This document shows, in pieces, positions 18,043-24,990 of a stretch of 33,179 nucleotides of DNA. The stretch's first letter is position 1, and the number at the start of each line of letters is the position of its first letter. The notes under the pieces were generated by a model. The model had not been told where the DNA came from. It saw only the letters and a program-made list of their open reading frames with translations, and ran no database searches. Origin of the DNA: Acidobacteriota bacterium. Its GTDB lineage: Bacteria; Acidobacteriota; Terriglobia; Acidiferrales; UBA7541. The stretch spans positions 1-33,179 of the forward strand of contig QHYE01000070.1 in the NCBI GenBank assembly GCA_003224055.1, given 5' to 3'. The position numbers and the translations under genes are program-made.

Positions 18043-18207
18043 CCGTCTATCCGAAGAGAAGCCTTACACCGGGAAGGGGATTCGGCGGTAAGGGGAGTTT
18101 AGCAGACGGGTTGATAAAGCGAAGTGGAAAAGAAGGCCGTTGTTTCCCAACGCCCCTTCCCATGCTCTCCTCTTGCGGGAGGCATCAGGCAGGGCCACAA
18201 TTCCCCT

Positions 18208-18597
18208 ATGCGCGCTCTTGTTGGAGTTCTGGTAGCCGCCGCGATCTTCTTCGGGATTTATCATTTTCTCTTGAAGAAGATGCCCACGACGGACGAAGGA
18301 ACGGCGTCGACCCAGGCCATCAGCCTGACCGGTGTGCGCGGCGACCTTCTGCAAATCGCACAAGCGGAGCGCGGCTACATTGCGACGAATGGCCATTGCG
18401 CGGCGCTGGACGAGCTCGTCTCCTCAAATTCCCTGTCCCTGTCCCGCAGCGAGCGCGATGGATATTCCTACTCGGTCGAATGTTCCAGCGGCGATTTCAC
18501 CGCCACCGCGCGGCACGCACCTGCGCCGGCCGGCTCCCCGATCCGCTATCCCAGTTTCGCCATTGACGCAAGCATGCAGGTCCACGAAATCAACTGA
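18208..18597 (+). CDS. Small membrane-anchored protein, pilin-like layout
   Basis: This 129-residue protein has one N-terminal membrane helix (about 4-22) and an exported domain with two cysteines (Cys64, Cys92) that could form a disulfide. The helix, an amphipathic stretch and a small beta-rich C-terminus resemble a minor pilin or pseudopilin, but no prepilin peptidase site (G followed by F/M-T-L-x-E) is seen, so this is only a likeness of layout. The ATG at 18208 is chosen because it sits directly before the helix; an in-frame GTG at 18124 would add 28 residues that look unlike protein. The ribosome site is weak. I do not recognise a family with confidence. Confidence 0.55.
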   Translation: MRALVGVLVAAAIFFGIYHFLLKKMPTTDEGTASTQAISLTGVRGDLLQIAQAERGYIATNGHCAALDELVSSNSLSLSRSERDGYSYSVECSSGDFTATARHAPAPAGSPIRYPSFAIDASMQVHEIN

Positions 18598-18751
18598 CCA
18601 GCAGCGAGCACAGGCTTCCAAGCGGAGCAGGATGGAGAATTCTCCCTAAATTCGGGAACTTTCCCGGCCCGCTTGGCGTACCTATTGATGAAAGCGGTTC
18701 CCACAATAAACGGCGCCTAAATCGGCGCATCAACCTAAGAAGGAGCAGAAC

Positions 18752-19114
18752 ATGGGTGGAGAATTGATTGGACTGGTTGCCGTAATCCTGGGGATGGGGG
18801 TCCCTCTCGGCGCGCTTTACACGTATTACCGCGTGCGCAAGCTTCGCAGCGAAGAGCGGCTGGCGGCGATTGCGCGCGGGGTCGAAATTCCTGTCGAACC
18901 GGAATTGTCCCAGGCGGCGCGATCCCGCAGGTCGGGCATCCTGCTCGTCAGCGGCGCACTCGGCTACATCGCAACCTTTGGACTGATTGCCGGCATCCAG
19001 GCGGATCGTGACATTTGGACGGCAGCGGCCTTCGGTATCATCCCACTCGCGCTTGGAATCGGCTATTTCCTGGATTGGTCGATGATCCGCACCGACGCGC
19101 GTTCGGCGAATTGA
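18752..19114 (+). CDS. Two- to three-TM small membrane protein (DUF6249-like)
   Basis: This 120-residue protein has an N-terminal helix (about 4-27), a short basic cytoplasmic stretch (RVRKLRSEERLAAIARGVEI) and two further hydrophobic segments (about 60-82 and 88-108). The pattern of a helix followed by a region resembling ERLAAIERG is typical of small DUF6249-type membrane proteins often found near ECF sigma genes, though none is present here. A strong ribosome site (AAGGAG) precedes the ATG. The 154 bases before it contain no other gene. Function unknown. Confidence 0.7.
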   Translation: MGGELIGLVAVILGMGVPLGALYTYYRVRKLRSEERLAAIARGVEIPVEPELSQAARSRRSGILLVSGALGYIATFGLIAGIQADRDIWTAAAFGIIPLALGIGYFLDWSMIRTDARSAN

Positions 19115-19181
19115 GCCGCTTCCACCGTGCAAGGGCAGAAGAACGAGCCCGCCTTTCTTGGTTTAATGGGATTCCCGCCGT

Positions 19182-19379
19182 TTAGGGTGTGCGCTTCTGG
19201 TCCACCACGAGGACTCCAGCTTCGGCATGGTTCGTCGCGGGGACGTCGTGGAATGATACGTGGATGTTTTCCCGCTTGGCTTTGCCGTCTTCGATGAGCA
19301 CGGATGTGACGCGTTCAGCGATCTTGCGCTTTTGCTCCGGACTTCGCCCCTCGACCCATGTGATTTGCACGTGCGGCAT
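19182..19379 (-). CDS. 4-oxalocrotonate tautomerase family protein
   Basis: This 65-residue protein matches the small tautomerase family, which uses the N-terminal proline exposed after Met removal as catalytic base. Pro2 (Pro1 of the mature form) and the segment VEGRSPEQK with the conserved arginine (Arg11, mature numbering) are present, and the length fits the 60-65 residue norm. A very strong ribosome site (AGGAGG) precedes the start. Overlapping frames on both strands here are ignored. It has no evident functional partner among its neighbours, so the substrate cannot be guessed. The enzyme should form homohexamers in the cytoplasm. Confidence 0.88.
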   Translation of the reverse strand: MPHVQITWVEGRSPEQKRKIAERVTSVLIEDGKAKRENIHVSFHDVPATNHAEAGVLVVDQKRTP

Positions 19380-19478
19380 AGGTTCCTCCTCGGTTCATTC
19401 TGTTCCAAATGAGTTTTCTCTAAGAACGTAGGGATTCTATCCGCGGTGCTGCTAACCGCAAAGGCCGTCGTGCCACTG

Positions 19479-19487
19479 TGCTAGAAT
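19479..19487 (+). promoter_or_regulatory. Extended -10 element of the zinc-ribbon gene
   Basis: TGC followed by TAGAAT matches an extended -10 promoter (TGnTATAAT, 5 of 6 in the core). It ends 9 nt before the ATG at 19497, and no ribosome site lies between. Transcription starting about 7 nt after the element would give a leader of only a few bases, so the message may be leaderless. No clear -35 is present. Confidence 0.45.
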
Positions 19488-19496
19488 TGCATACCC

Positions 19497-20273
19497 ATGC
19501 ATCCTGCGATTCCACACCTGATCGAGCTCCAACGGGTCGACCACCAGATTGCCACTTTGCGCGCGGAACTGGAGACCTTTCCGAAACGCATCCGCGAGGC
19601 CGACGCCAAGCTGAGCGGCGCGCGCGCGGAACTCGCTGCCGCAAAAGAGACCCATACCCAGGGCGCCACGGAGCGCAAGAAACTTGAATTCGATGTGCAG
19701 CAGTGGAAAGACCGCGCCCGGAAGTACCGCGATCAGAGCGGCGCTGTAAAAACCAACGAATCCTTTAAAGCCCTGCAGCACGAAATCGCTAACGCCGAAG
19801 CTGAAGTAGCCAAAGCCGAAGACCGCCAGCTGGAGGTCATGATGGCCGGCGAAGAGCTCGATCGGCGCGTGAAGCTCGCAGAGTCCAGATTGAAAGAAGC
19901 CGAGCAGGCCGTCGCGGCGGAACGAAAAGAGATTCAGGCGCAAGGGGCAGAGAAGAAGAAACAGCTCGATGCCGTGCTTGCCGAGCGCGAGCGAATCATC
20001 GGTCCCGTGCCGGAAGATTTGCGCGAGCTCTATGTGCGCATCGCCAGGCGCCACAACGGCACGGCCATGGCCGAGGCCCGCGATGGGCAGTGCCGCGGTT
20101 GCGGCATGCGAGTCCTGCCGCATATTCTTCAAGAACTGCGCACCGAGACTAACGAAGAACTCTATCGGTGCGAGAGTTGCGGCCTCATCCTCTACACACT
20201 GGAACCGATTCCCGTGGCAACCCCTGCTGGCGGTTCCGCGAGCGCAGCTTCCGGCGCGTCGACAAATTCCTGA
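19497..20273 (+). CDS. Coiled-coil protein with C-terminal C4 zinc ribbon (zf-RING_7)
   Basis: This 258-residue protein has a long N-terminal coiled coil (about 8-165, rich in Glu, Lys and Ala heptads) and a C-terminal zinc ribbon with Cys199-x2-Cys202 and Cys225-x2-Cys228, the layout of the zf-RING_7 / CT398-like family. The role of the family is unclear; nucleic-acid or secretion-related binding has been suggested. An alanine/serine-rich tail follows residue 240. The stop overlaps the ATG of the RNase HI gene by one base (TGATG), which implies translational coupling; zinc-ribbon and RNase HI genes are often neighbours in bacteria. There is no ribosome site before its ATG, in line with the extended -10 element just upstream. 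Confidence 0.88.
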   Translation: MHPAIPHLIELQRVDHQIATLRAELETFPKRIREADAKLSGARAELAAAKETHTQGATERKKLEFDVQQWKDRARKYRDQSGAVKTNESFKALQHEIANAEAEVAKAEDRQLEVMMAGEELDRRVKLAESRLKEAEQAVAAERKEIQAQGAEKKKQLDAVLAERERIIGPVPEDLRELYVRIARRHNGTAMAEARDGQCRGCGMRVLPHILQELRTETNEELYRCESCGLILYTLEPIPVATPAGGSASAASGASTNS

Positions 20274-20935
20274 TGCCGCGCCGCACACCAACTCCCCGCG
20301 GCAAAGGCCTGTTCGGTGATGCGCCTGCAGAGCCGAAACCCGCTGCCTATCGTGCAAACATCGACGGCGGCTCGCGAGGCAATCCGGGTCCCGCCGCTTA
20401 CGGCGTGGTCATCCGCGATGGCAGTGGCGAACTCGTCGCGAAACTGAAAAAGTATATCGGCCGCATAAGCAACAACGTCGCCGAGTATTACGGGCTCATC
20501 GCGGCGCTCGATTATGCGCAGTCGCACAAGATCCGAGCTCTGCGTATCGAGAGCGATTCCGAACTCCTGGTGAAGCAGATGCGCGGACAGTACAAGGTGA
20601 AGAGCGCGGATTTGCAGCCGCTCTTCGAACGCGCGAAGAAAATGGCGCAGGGATTCGAATCATTCCGAATCGATCACGTTTATCGCGAGCAGAACCGCGA
20701 AGCCGACGCTCTTGCGAACGAAGCGCTGGATGCCGCCGAGGGCGTTGTCCCCAGTATGCCCGGGGCGAAAAAAAGCGAAGCGCCCGCTGCGAAACCCGAA
20801 GCGCCCGGCGCCAAGCCGGAGCCTCGCCGCATCCGCGCGCGCTTTCGCGGCGGAGTTCTTTATCTTCTGGAAGATGTCGAATTGCCGGACGGCATGGTGG
20901 TCGACGTTTCCATTCACCTTCTCCCCAAGTCCTGA
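20273..20935 (+). CDS. RNase HI family protein with extra C-terminal DUF104/AF2212-like domain
   Basis: This 220-residue protein has an RNase H domain at about 24-155 that cuts the RNA strand of RNA-DNA hybrids. All four acidic catalytic residues are visible: Asp31 (NIDGGSRGNPGP), Glu71 (NNVAEYYG), Asp95 (ESDSELL) and Asp145 (QNREADALAN). A linker rich in Pro, Ala and Lys (about 155-185) joins it to a short C-terminal unit (186-216, RIRARFRGGVLYLLEDVEL then PDGMVVDVSI). That unit resembles the small AF2212/DUF104 antitoxin fold, in which a GGVL-type turn and an LPDG turn are typical; this is by eye only. The start overlaps the stop of the zinc-ribbon gene, so an upstream extension of the frame to 20168 is rejected. 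Confidence 0.9.
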   Translation: MPRRTPTPRGKGLFGDAPAEPKPAAYRANIDGGSRGNPGPAAYGVVIRDGSGELVAKLKKYIGRISNNVAEYYGLIAALDYAQSHKIRALRIESDSELLVKQMRGQYKVKSADLQPLFERAKKMAQGFESFRIDHVYREQNREADALANEALDAAEGVVPSMPGAKKSEAPAAKPEAPGAKPEPRRIRARFRGGVLYLLEDVELPDGMVVDVSIHLLPKS

Positions 20936-20953
20936 GCCGGCGTCGTCCTCCGT

Positions 20954-21988
20954 TTATTTCAAAGCGTACGAACGATAGAGAGTGTCGCGCTGGGCCGGGA
21001 TGAAGCCAGCGTCGGAAATAATGCGGCGGAGCTCGGCTTCGTTGGTGCGGTTTTTCACCCCGGCGGCGAAGACAACATTTTCTTCGATGAGGATGCTGCC
21101 GACATCGTCGGCGCCGAACTGCAAACCGACCTGGCAGACTTTAATCCCCGGAGTGAGCCAGCTGGACTGGATGTGGTCGAAGTTGTCGAGATACAGACGG
21201 CTGACGGCAAGCGTCTTCAAATAATCGATGGCGGTGGTTTCCTGGATTTTCTTGCCGAGCGCGGTATTTTCCGCTGCAAACACCCAGGGGATGAAGGCGG
21301 TGAATCCTCCCGTATCCTCCTGAATTCGCCGCAGCCTTTCGAGATGATTCACGCGATGGCGCAGCTCTTCTCCGCAGCCGAACATCATGGTGGCCGTGGT
21401 GCGAAGTCCGAGCGAATGCGCTATGCGATGCATTTCTTCCCAGTCATCGCTGGTGCACTTCAGACGGGCAATCTTTGCGCGGACTTCGTCGTCGAGAATC
21501 TCCGCGCCCCCGCCAGGAATGGATTGCAGCCCGGCATCCATCAGGCGCTGAATGGTCTCGCGAATGCTGATCTCACTCACTTCCGCGATGCACAGGATTT
21601 CCGGCGCCGAAAAGCAGTGCAGATGGACCTGCGGATAGCGTGCCTTCAAAGAGCGCAGTAGATTTTCGTAGTAGCCGATTTGCAAGTCGGGATGCAGTCC
21701 GCCCTGGAGCAGAATTCCGGTGCCGCCGAGCTCCAGCATTTCGTCGATTTTCTTGTAGATCTGTTCGAAGGACAGAATGTAGCCATCCTTGGAGCCGAGC
21801 GGGCTGTAGAACGCACAAAAGGAGCAATACTCGGTGCAGAAGTTTGTGTAATTGATGTTGCGGTCGATCTGGTAGGTCACAACACGCGGGTCGTTTTTCT
21901 TGAGGCGCAACTGGTGCGCGGCCATTCCGATGCCTACGAGGTCATCGGATTCAAGCATCTCCAGGGCTTCTTGTTTGGTCGGTCCCAC
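20954..21988 (-). CDS. mqnC: Cyclic dehypoxanthinyl futalosine synthase (MqnC)
   Basis: This 344-residue radical SAM enzyme cyclises dehypoxanthine futalosine in the futalosine route to menaquinone. The [4Fe-4S] motif is Cys51-x3-Cys55-x2-Cys58 (CTEYCSFC). The segment GGTGILLQGGLHPDL is characteristic of MqnC rather than MqnE. The length fits the family, if on the short side. The start is a GTG at 21988 with AAGGA 6 nt upstream. It lies 59 bp downstream of mqnA on the same strand, so the two early and middle steps of the pathway are cotranscribed. It is convergent with the RNase HI gene, 18 bp away. Confidence 0.93.
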   Translation of the reverse strand: MGPTKQEALEMLESDDLVGIGMAAHQLRLKKNDPRVVTYQIDRNINYTNFCTEYCSFCAFYSPLGSKDGYILSFEQIYKKIDEMLELGGTGILLQGGLHPDLQIGYYENLLRSLKARYPQVHLHCFSAPEILCIAEVSEISIRETIQRLMDAGLQSIPGGGAEILDDEVRAKIARLKCTSDDWEEMHRIAHSLGLRTTATMMFGCGEELRHRVNHLERLRRIQEDTGGFTAFIPWVFAAENTALGKKIQETTAIDYLKTLAVSRLYLDNFDHIQSSWLTPGIKVCQVGLQFGADDVGSILIEENVVFAAGVKNRTNEAELRRIISDAGFIPAQRDTLYRSYALK

Positions 21989-22047
21989 AAGTATTCCTTG
22001 TCTACGTTCGTATTCATTCTAACGGATGCGGTTCGTAACATCGAACC

Positions 22048-22959
22048 TTACGATCTTGCCGTGACGGTTTTCATTTCGACCCATTCGATCGGTTTTGCTA
22101 TTGGAATCAGTCCGAGCCTGGCTGCGTGCTGGTAGTACAAGTCCAATCCGCGGCGATTTTCGGAATCGAGAGAGAAATCGATGTTTCGGCGCAGGTACGT
22201 TTCAATCGCCGGCGCCGGCAATTCTAAATCGATCGAGGCGTCGTGGCTGATTTCCGGGATGCGCGACAAGCCAAAATCGCGAGATGCCAGAAAATCCGCT
22301 GTTAGTTCGGGTGTGGCCATATCACGTTTCACTGCCCAGACAGCCAGCACTGCCGGCAATCCCGTCAGACTCCGCCATTCGCTCACCACATCATAAACGT
22401 AAAGCAGTTCCGAACTGGTGATGCCGAACGCTGCCGCAGGGCAGATAGTTTGTCCTTCTGCACCGGCGCGACTGTCTTTTTCAATTCCAAGCGAAATGCG
22501 CAGAGCAGGGTCGCCGATGAGCAGCACGGCGTCAGCTTGCTCGAGCATTTCTGCCAGATCCGGCGTTGCTTCAAAAAACTCTGGCGCGATCTTCCATTTT
22601 TCGGCGCACAGAATTCGCGTCAGTGCCTGGGTGCTGCGCGAACTTCGGTCCAGCGCGAAGCTCTTCGCCTGTTCGACCGGTTTTTTCGAAACAATGAGCA
22701 GGCTGCGCACCTGTTTCTTCGACGCAATGGCCATATCCGGCAGGATCATCAGATCATCGATGCGCTGATATTCAATCGCCGGGATGATGGCGATATCCGC
22801 GCGGCCGGTGCGCAAATCTTCCGAGCACTGGGACGGGACGGTGAACGACAAGTCGTATTTCCCGTGCAGCGGGCCGTTCGTGAACCCCCAGACGAGCGGG
22901 GCCGTGTTCAGGTATTGAACGATAGAGATGCGAAGTTTGGTCACGGGTCGAGAGATCAT
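22048..22959 (-). CDS. mqnA: Chorismate dehydratase (MqnA)
   Basis: This 303-residue enzyme removes water from chorismate to give 3-[(1-carboxyvinyl)oxy]benzoate, the first step of futalosine-dependent menaquinone synthesis. It has the periplasmic-binding-protein-like fold of the family: ISIVQYLNTAPLVWGF at the N-terminus, the PSQCSEDLRTGRADIAIIP segment, and LLIGDPAL later. I start it at the ATG at 22959; an open frame continues to 23292 but the added 111 residues look like noncoding sequence. An extended -10 element ends 11 nt before this ATG, which supports the choice. mqnC follows 59 bp downstream; mqnB, mqnD and mqnE are not in the window. Confidence 0.92.
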   Translation of the reverse strand: MISRPVTKLRISIVQYLNTAPLVWGFTNGPLHGKYDLSFTVPSQCSEDLRTGRADIAIIPAIEYQRIDDLMILPDMAIASKKQVRSLLIVSKKPVEQAKSFALDRSSRSTQALTRILCAEKWKIAPEFFEATPDLAEMLEQADAVLLIGDPALRISLGIEKDSRAGAEGQTICPAAAFGITSSELLYVYDVVSEWRSLTGLPAVLAVWAVKRDMATPELTADFLASRDFGLSRIPEISHDASIDLELPAPAIETYLRRNIDFSLDSENRRGLDLYYQHAARLGLIPIAKPIEWVEMKTVTARS

Positions 22960-22970
22960 CTGTAAGTTCC

Positions 22971-22979
22971 AGTATAGCA
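22971..22979 (-). promoter_or_regulatory. Extended -10 promoter of mqnA
   Basis: On the minus strand TGC followed by TATACT matches an extended -10 promoter (5 of 6 in the core). It ends 11 nt before the mqnA ATG, with no convincing ribosome site between, so the transcript would start only about 4-5 nt ahead of the start codon. No good -35 is seen, as is common for extended -10 promoters. Confidence 0.5.
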
Positions 22980-23068
22980 AACGCTGTTTTTGCGGGCGGC
23001 AACCTTCTGTGGCGAGGAATCGTTCGATGATTTCGGAAGGTTGAAAAAGCGTGTAAAGGGAGGAAGAC

Positions 23069-23218
23069 ATGGCAAGATGCATCCCAGTGCAGCCGCGCTG
23101 AGGAGGTTGGAGATACATGAGCGATGGGTGGTGTACCGTAACATTATCTACCCCGGGGGTCTCGGATGTGTGGCAGACAAAGGACTTGCGGGGCATTATT
23201 CTTACAGACAGACAGTGA
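23069..23218 (+). other. Two tandem tiny ORFs with good ribosome sites (speculative)
   Basis: A 10-codon frame (23069-23101, MARCIPVQPR) is preceded by GGGAGG. Its stop overlaps GAGGAGG (23100-23106), which could serve the next frame, a 33-codon ORF (23117-23218) starting MSDGWCTVTLSTPGV. The pairing of two Shine-Dalgarno-like sites with tiny frames is suggestive, but no promoter is clear, no gene follows on this strand, and purine-rich runs arise by chance. I do not recognise the peptides. Confidence 0.2.
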
Positions 23219-23263
23219 CGACAGAAGTGGAAATTGCCGAGGTCTTGCTTGGATCGGTGCGGT

Positions 23264-24514
23264 TTAAGCGGGTCCTCTGCGGAGGGCGACAAGTTGCGAT
23301 CCCACGGGAACGCCTTTGGCGACTTTCACGCGAATCACCGCTTCGAACGGTTTCAACTCTCCTGAGTTTGAAACTGAGAGCCGCAAAAGCAACTCTTCCA
23401 AAGAATTTTGCTGGCAGACGTATTCGACGGCAGCTTGTGTGCCGATCGTGGTGGCGCCTGCCAGAATCAGAACCGAATGTGCAGGATTCAATCCTCGCTT
23501 TAGCGCGATGATGGAATAATCTTCTGTCAGGGTTTCGTCTGGCGGAGACGGAAAAAATTCCTTCGGCTCGCCCGATTCCGGATGAAAATTGATGATCTCC
23601 ATGGTGCCCGTGCGCGGCCCGGAAGTGATCTGTTTGAAAGTGAATTCCTGAGTGTTTGGCAACTCCAAGAGCGTTAGATTTTCCGAAGGCGAGCCAATGA
23701 AGATGAGATCGTTGTTCTTGGCGTCATCGAGAGAAAACAAGCTACCGCGCTTGACGCGAATTTGCTGATGAAGTTTTGCGAAAACAGTATCGAGAGCGTG
23801 CACCGCCAGCACTTCGCCGACTCCGGTGTAATGATCCGTGATCACGGCCCCGGAATCCCTGGGACGATTGTAGTAGCGCATGCCAATGTACGGCCGGCCG
23901 ACGAAGGCGGCGTTGCTGAAGATGACCCACGGTTCCTGAGGCCCAGTGAGAAAGCCTTTCCAGAAAACGTGAAAAGCAACCGGCGCATCCGGACTGTCGC
24001 TTGCCACCCGGGCTTCCGCGATTCTGCGGTTCAGGAACCGGTCGGTGGCAACGGCGACGGCGGAGGCCAGAATAACAGAGAGTGCAATGACTGCGACGAT
24101 CCAAGCACGAGAGGTCCGGCCGCTAGCCTCCAAATTGTTCGGGGCCTCGTGAGGGGCATTCGCGTGGTTCCGCCCCGTCCCGCGGGTGCGCTGATGGAAA
24201 GTGAGCGCATAGCTGCCCTTGGGCATTTCCAGCACAAAATGGTCGTCAACCCCCTCGGAGGCATAGTACTCAGCCAATTTTGCACGAAGGCGGCCCGCTT
24301 GCACCCGTACCATCGAATCTAGATGCGGATCGAAGTCTTTCTGGCGTCCGAAGACCTCGGTGGCAATTTGGTACTCCTTCGGAGATACACCTGGATGCTC
24401 AAGGGAGTGGTTCGCCAAGTATTGGAGCAGCTTGCAGAGGGATTCCGAGCCATGGAGGGCACGGCTGCCGAGAAGCTTCTCGAGCTGCGTGAGTTGTTGG
24501 GGCCGATCAGTCAT
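23264..24514 (-). CDS. Membrane-anchored winged-helix transcriptional regulator
   Basis: This 416-residue protein has an N-terminal winged-helix-type domain (about 8-108, with SPKEYQIATEVFGR, the helix VRVQAGRLRAKLAEYY and the wing MPKGSYALTF), one membrane helix (about 138-157) and an outer domain of about 255 residues with no motif I recognise. The layout recalls ToxR/CadC one-component sensors: the outer domain would sense a ligand and the inner domain bind DNA. The ATG at 24514 is preceded by GAGGTGG; upstream residues to 24592 are rejected as untranslated. It is divergent from the TonB receptor gene across 476 bp, so that receptor is its likely target. A -10-like box and direct repeats lie just upstream. 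Confidence 0.82.
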   Translation of the reverse strand: MTDRPQQLTQLEKLLGSRALHGSESLCKLLQYLANHSLEHPGVSPKEYQIATEVFGRQKDFDPHLDSMVRVQAGRLRAKLAEYYASEGVDDHFVLEMPKGSYALTFHQRTRGTGRNHANAPHEAPNNLEASGRTSRAWIVAVIALSVILASAVAVATDRFLNRRIAEARVASDSPDAPVAFHVFWKGFLTGPQEPWVIFSNAAFVGRPYIGMRYYNRPRDSGAVITDHYTGVGEVLAVHALDTVFAKLHQQIRVKRGSLFSLDDAKNNDLIFIGSPSENLTLLELPNTQEFTFKQITSGPRTGTMEIINFHPESGEPKEFFPSPPDETLTEDYSIIALKRGLNPAHSVLILAGATTIGTQAAVEYVCQQNSLEELLLRLSVSNSGELKPFEAVIRVKVAKGVPVGSQLVALRRGPA

Positions 24515-24543
24515 CCGACCACCTCGGGAACCGGCGTGACAGC

Positions 24544-24564
24544 ATTGTAACACCAAGGTAACAC
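24544..24564 (-). promoter_or_regulatory. Direct repeats overlapping a -10 box of the regulator gene
   Basis: GTAACAC occurs at 24547-24553 and again at 24558-24564, 11 bp apart, about one helical turn; a related GTAAC is at 24602-24606. On the minus strand TACAAT (24544-24549) overlaps the first copy and lies 29 nt before the regulator ATG. OmpR/ToxR-type winged helices often bind such direct repeats, so autoregulation is plausible. Confidence 0.35.
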
Positions 24565-24951
24565 ACTTCGCATCTCTTTGTGGGGCGACCACTTATGCCG
24601 CGTAACCGTATCAGACCCAAAGAGACTTTCCTCGTTACTCAAAAAACTGATAGAAGGCATCATAATTATTCGCCGCGCCCTGATTGGGTGCCCGCCCTCT
24701 TATACCCCGAGCTAGGGTAGACAAAGCTGAGGGAACGGAATAGTTCCGGGACGCTGGCGAAGCCGAAATAAAGTTGAGGAGTTTGGGGGCCGTTCGCTAC
24801 GGACAGGTCGGTTTGGCAAGTTGCCGTCTATTCCATAATTTCATTTTGAGAAGCGCTTAGCGAAGTGCTAATTGGTTTAGGCGTGGACGGTAAGTGTTCC
24901 AATAAACCGACAAGATTCGCAAGTTTCTTCTTTTCGTAGCGTGCAGCCGCA

Positions 24952-24957
24952 TACAAT
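24952..24957 (+). promoter_or_regulatory. Possible -10 element of the TonB receptor gene
   Basis: TACAAT matches the -10 consensus at 5 of 6 positions and ends 33 nt before the receptor ATG, leaving room for the GGAGGGG ribosome site. No reasonable -35 lies 16-18 nt upstream, which would fit an activator-dependent promoter. If this is the real promoter, the hairpins further upstream are not part of the message. Confidence 0.3.
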
Positions 24958-24990
24958 TTCGAATACTTTGGGGTTCTCAGGAGGGGTGTA

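Larger units (their letters stand above)
22960..23263. other. Intergenic region upstream of mqnA
   Basis: The 304 bases between the mqnA start and the stop of the winged-helix regulator gene hold the likely mqnA promoter (22971-22979) and two tiny plus-strand frames with ribosome-site-like sequences (23069-23101 and 23117-23218). No terminator with a T-tract is evident for the regulator gene. No RNA gene is recognised. Confidence 0.6.
24515..24990. other. Divergent regulatory region between the regulator and receptor genes
   Basis: No gene is seen in these 476 bases. The left end holds direct GTAACAC repeats and a -10-like box for the regulator. The middle and right hold several inverted repeats: GGAAC...GTTCC (24732-24747), GGCGAAGCC (24757-24765), AGCGCTT with AAGTGCT (24852-24869), and a long-range pair TTGGTTTA with TAAACCGA (about 24872 and 24903). 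A TACAAT box (24952-24957) and the ribosome site GGAGGGG lie before the receptor ATG. The hairpins could be a structured leader RNA or protein-binding sites. Confidence 0.6.

Noticed and set aside
20168-20272. N-terminal extension of the RNase HI frame into the zinc-ribbon gene
   Set aside because: It lies within the coding end of the zinc-ribbon gene in another frame; the TGATG overlap offers a natural coupled start at 20273.
22960-23292. N-terminal extension of MqnA by 111 residues
   Set aside because: MqnA homologues begin near the ISIVQYLN segment; the extension shows no conserved pattern, runs into the regulator gene and would include the extended -10 promoter.
24720-24790. A c-di-GMP-I (GEMM) riboswitch
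   Set aside because: Only the GGGACGC string fits. The GGCAAACC strand, the GAAA tetraloop and the AAAGCC part in the right place are missing.
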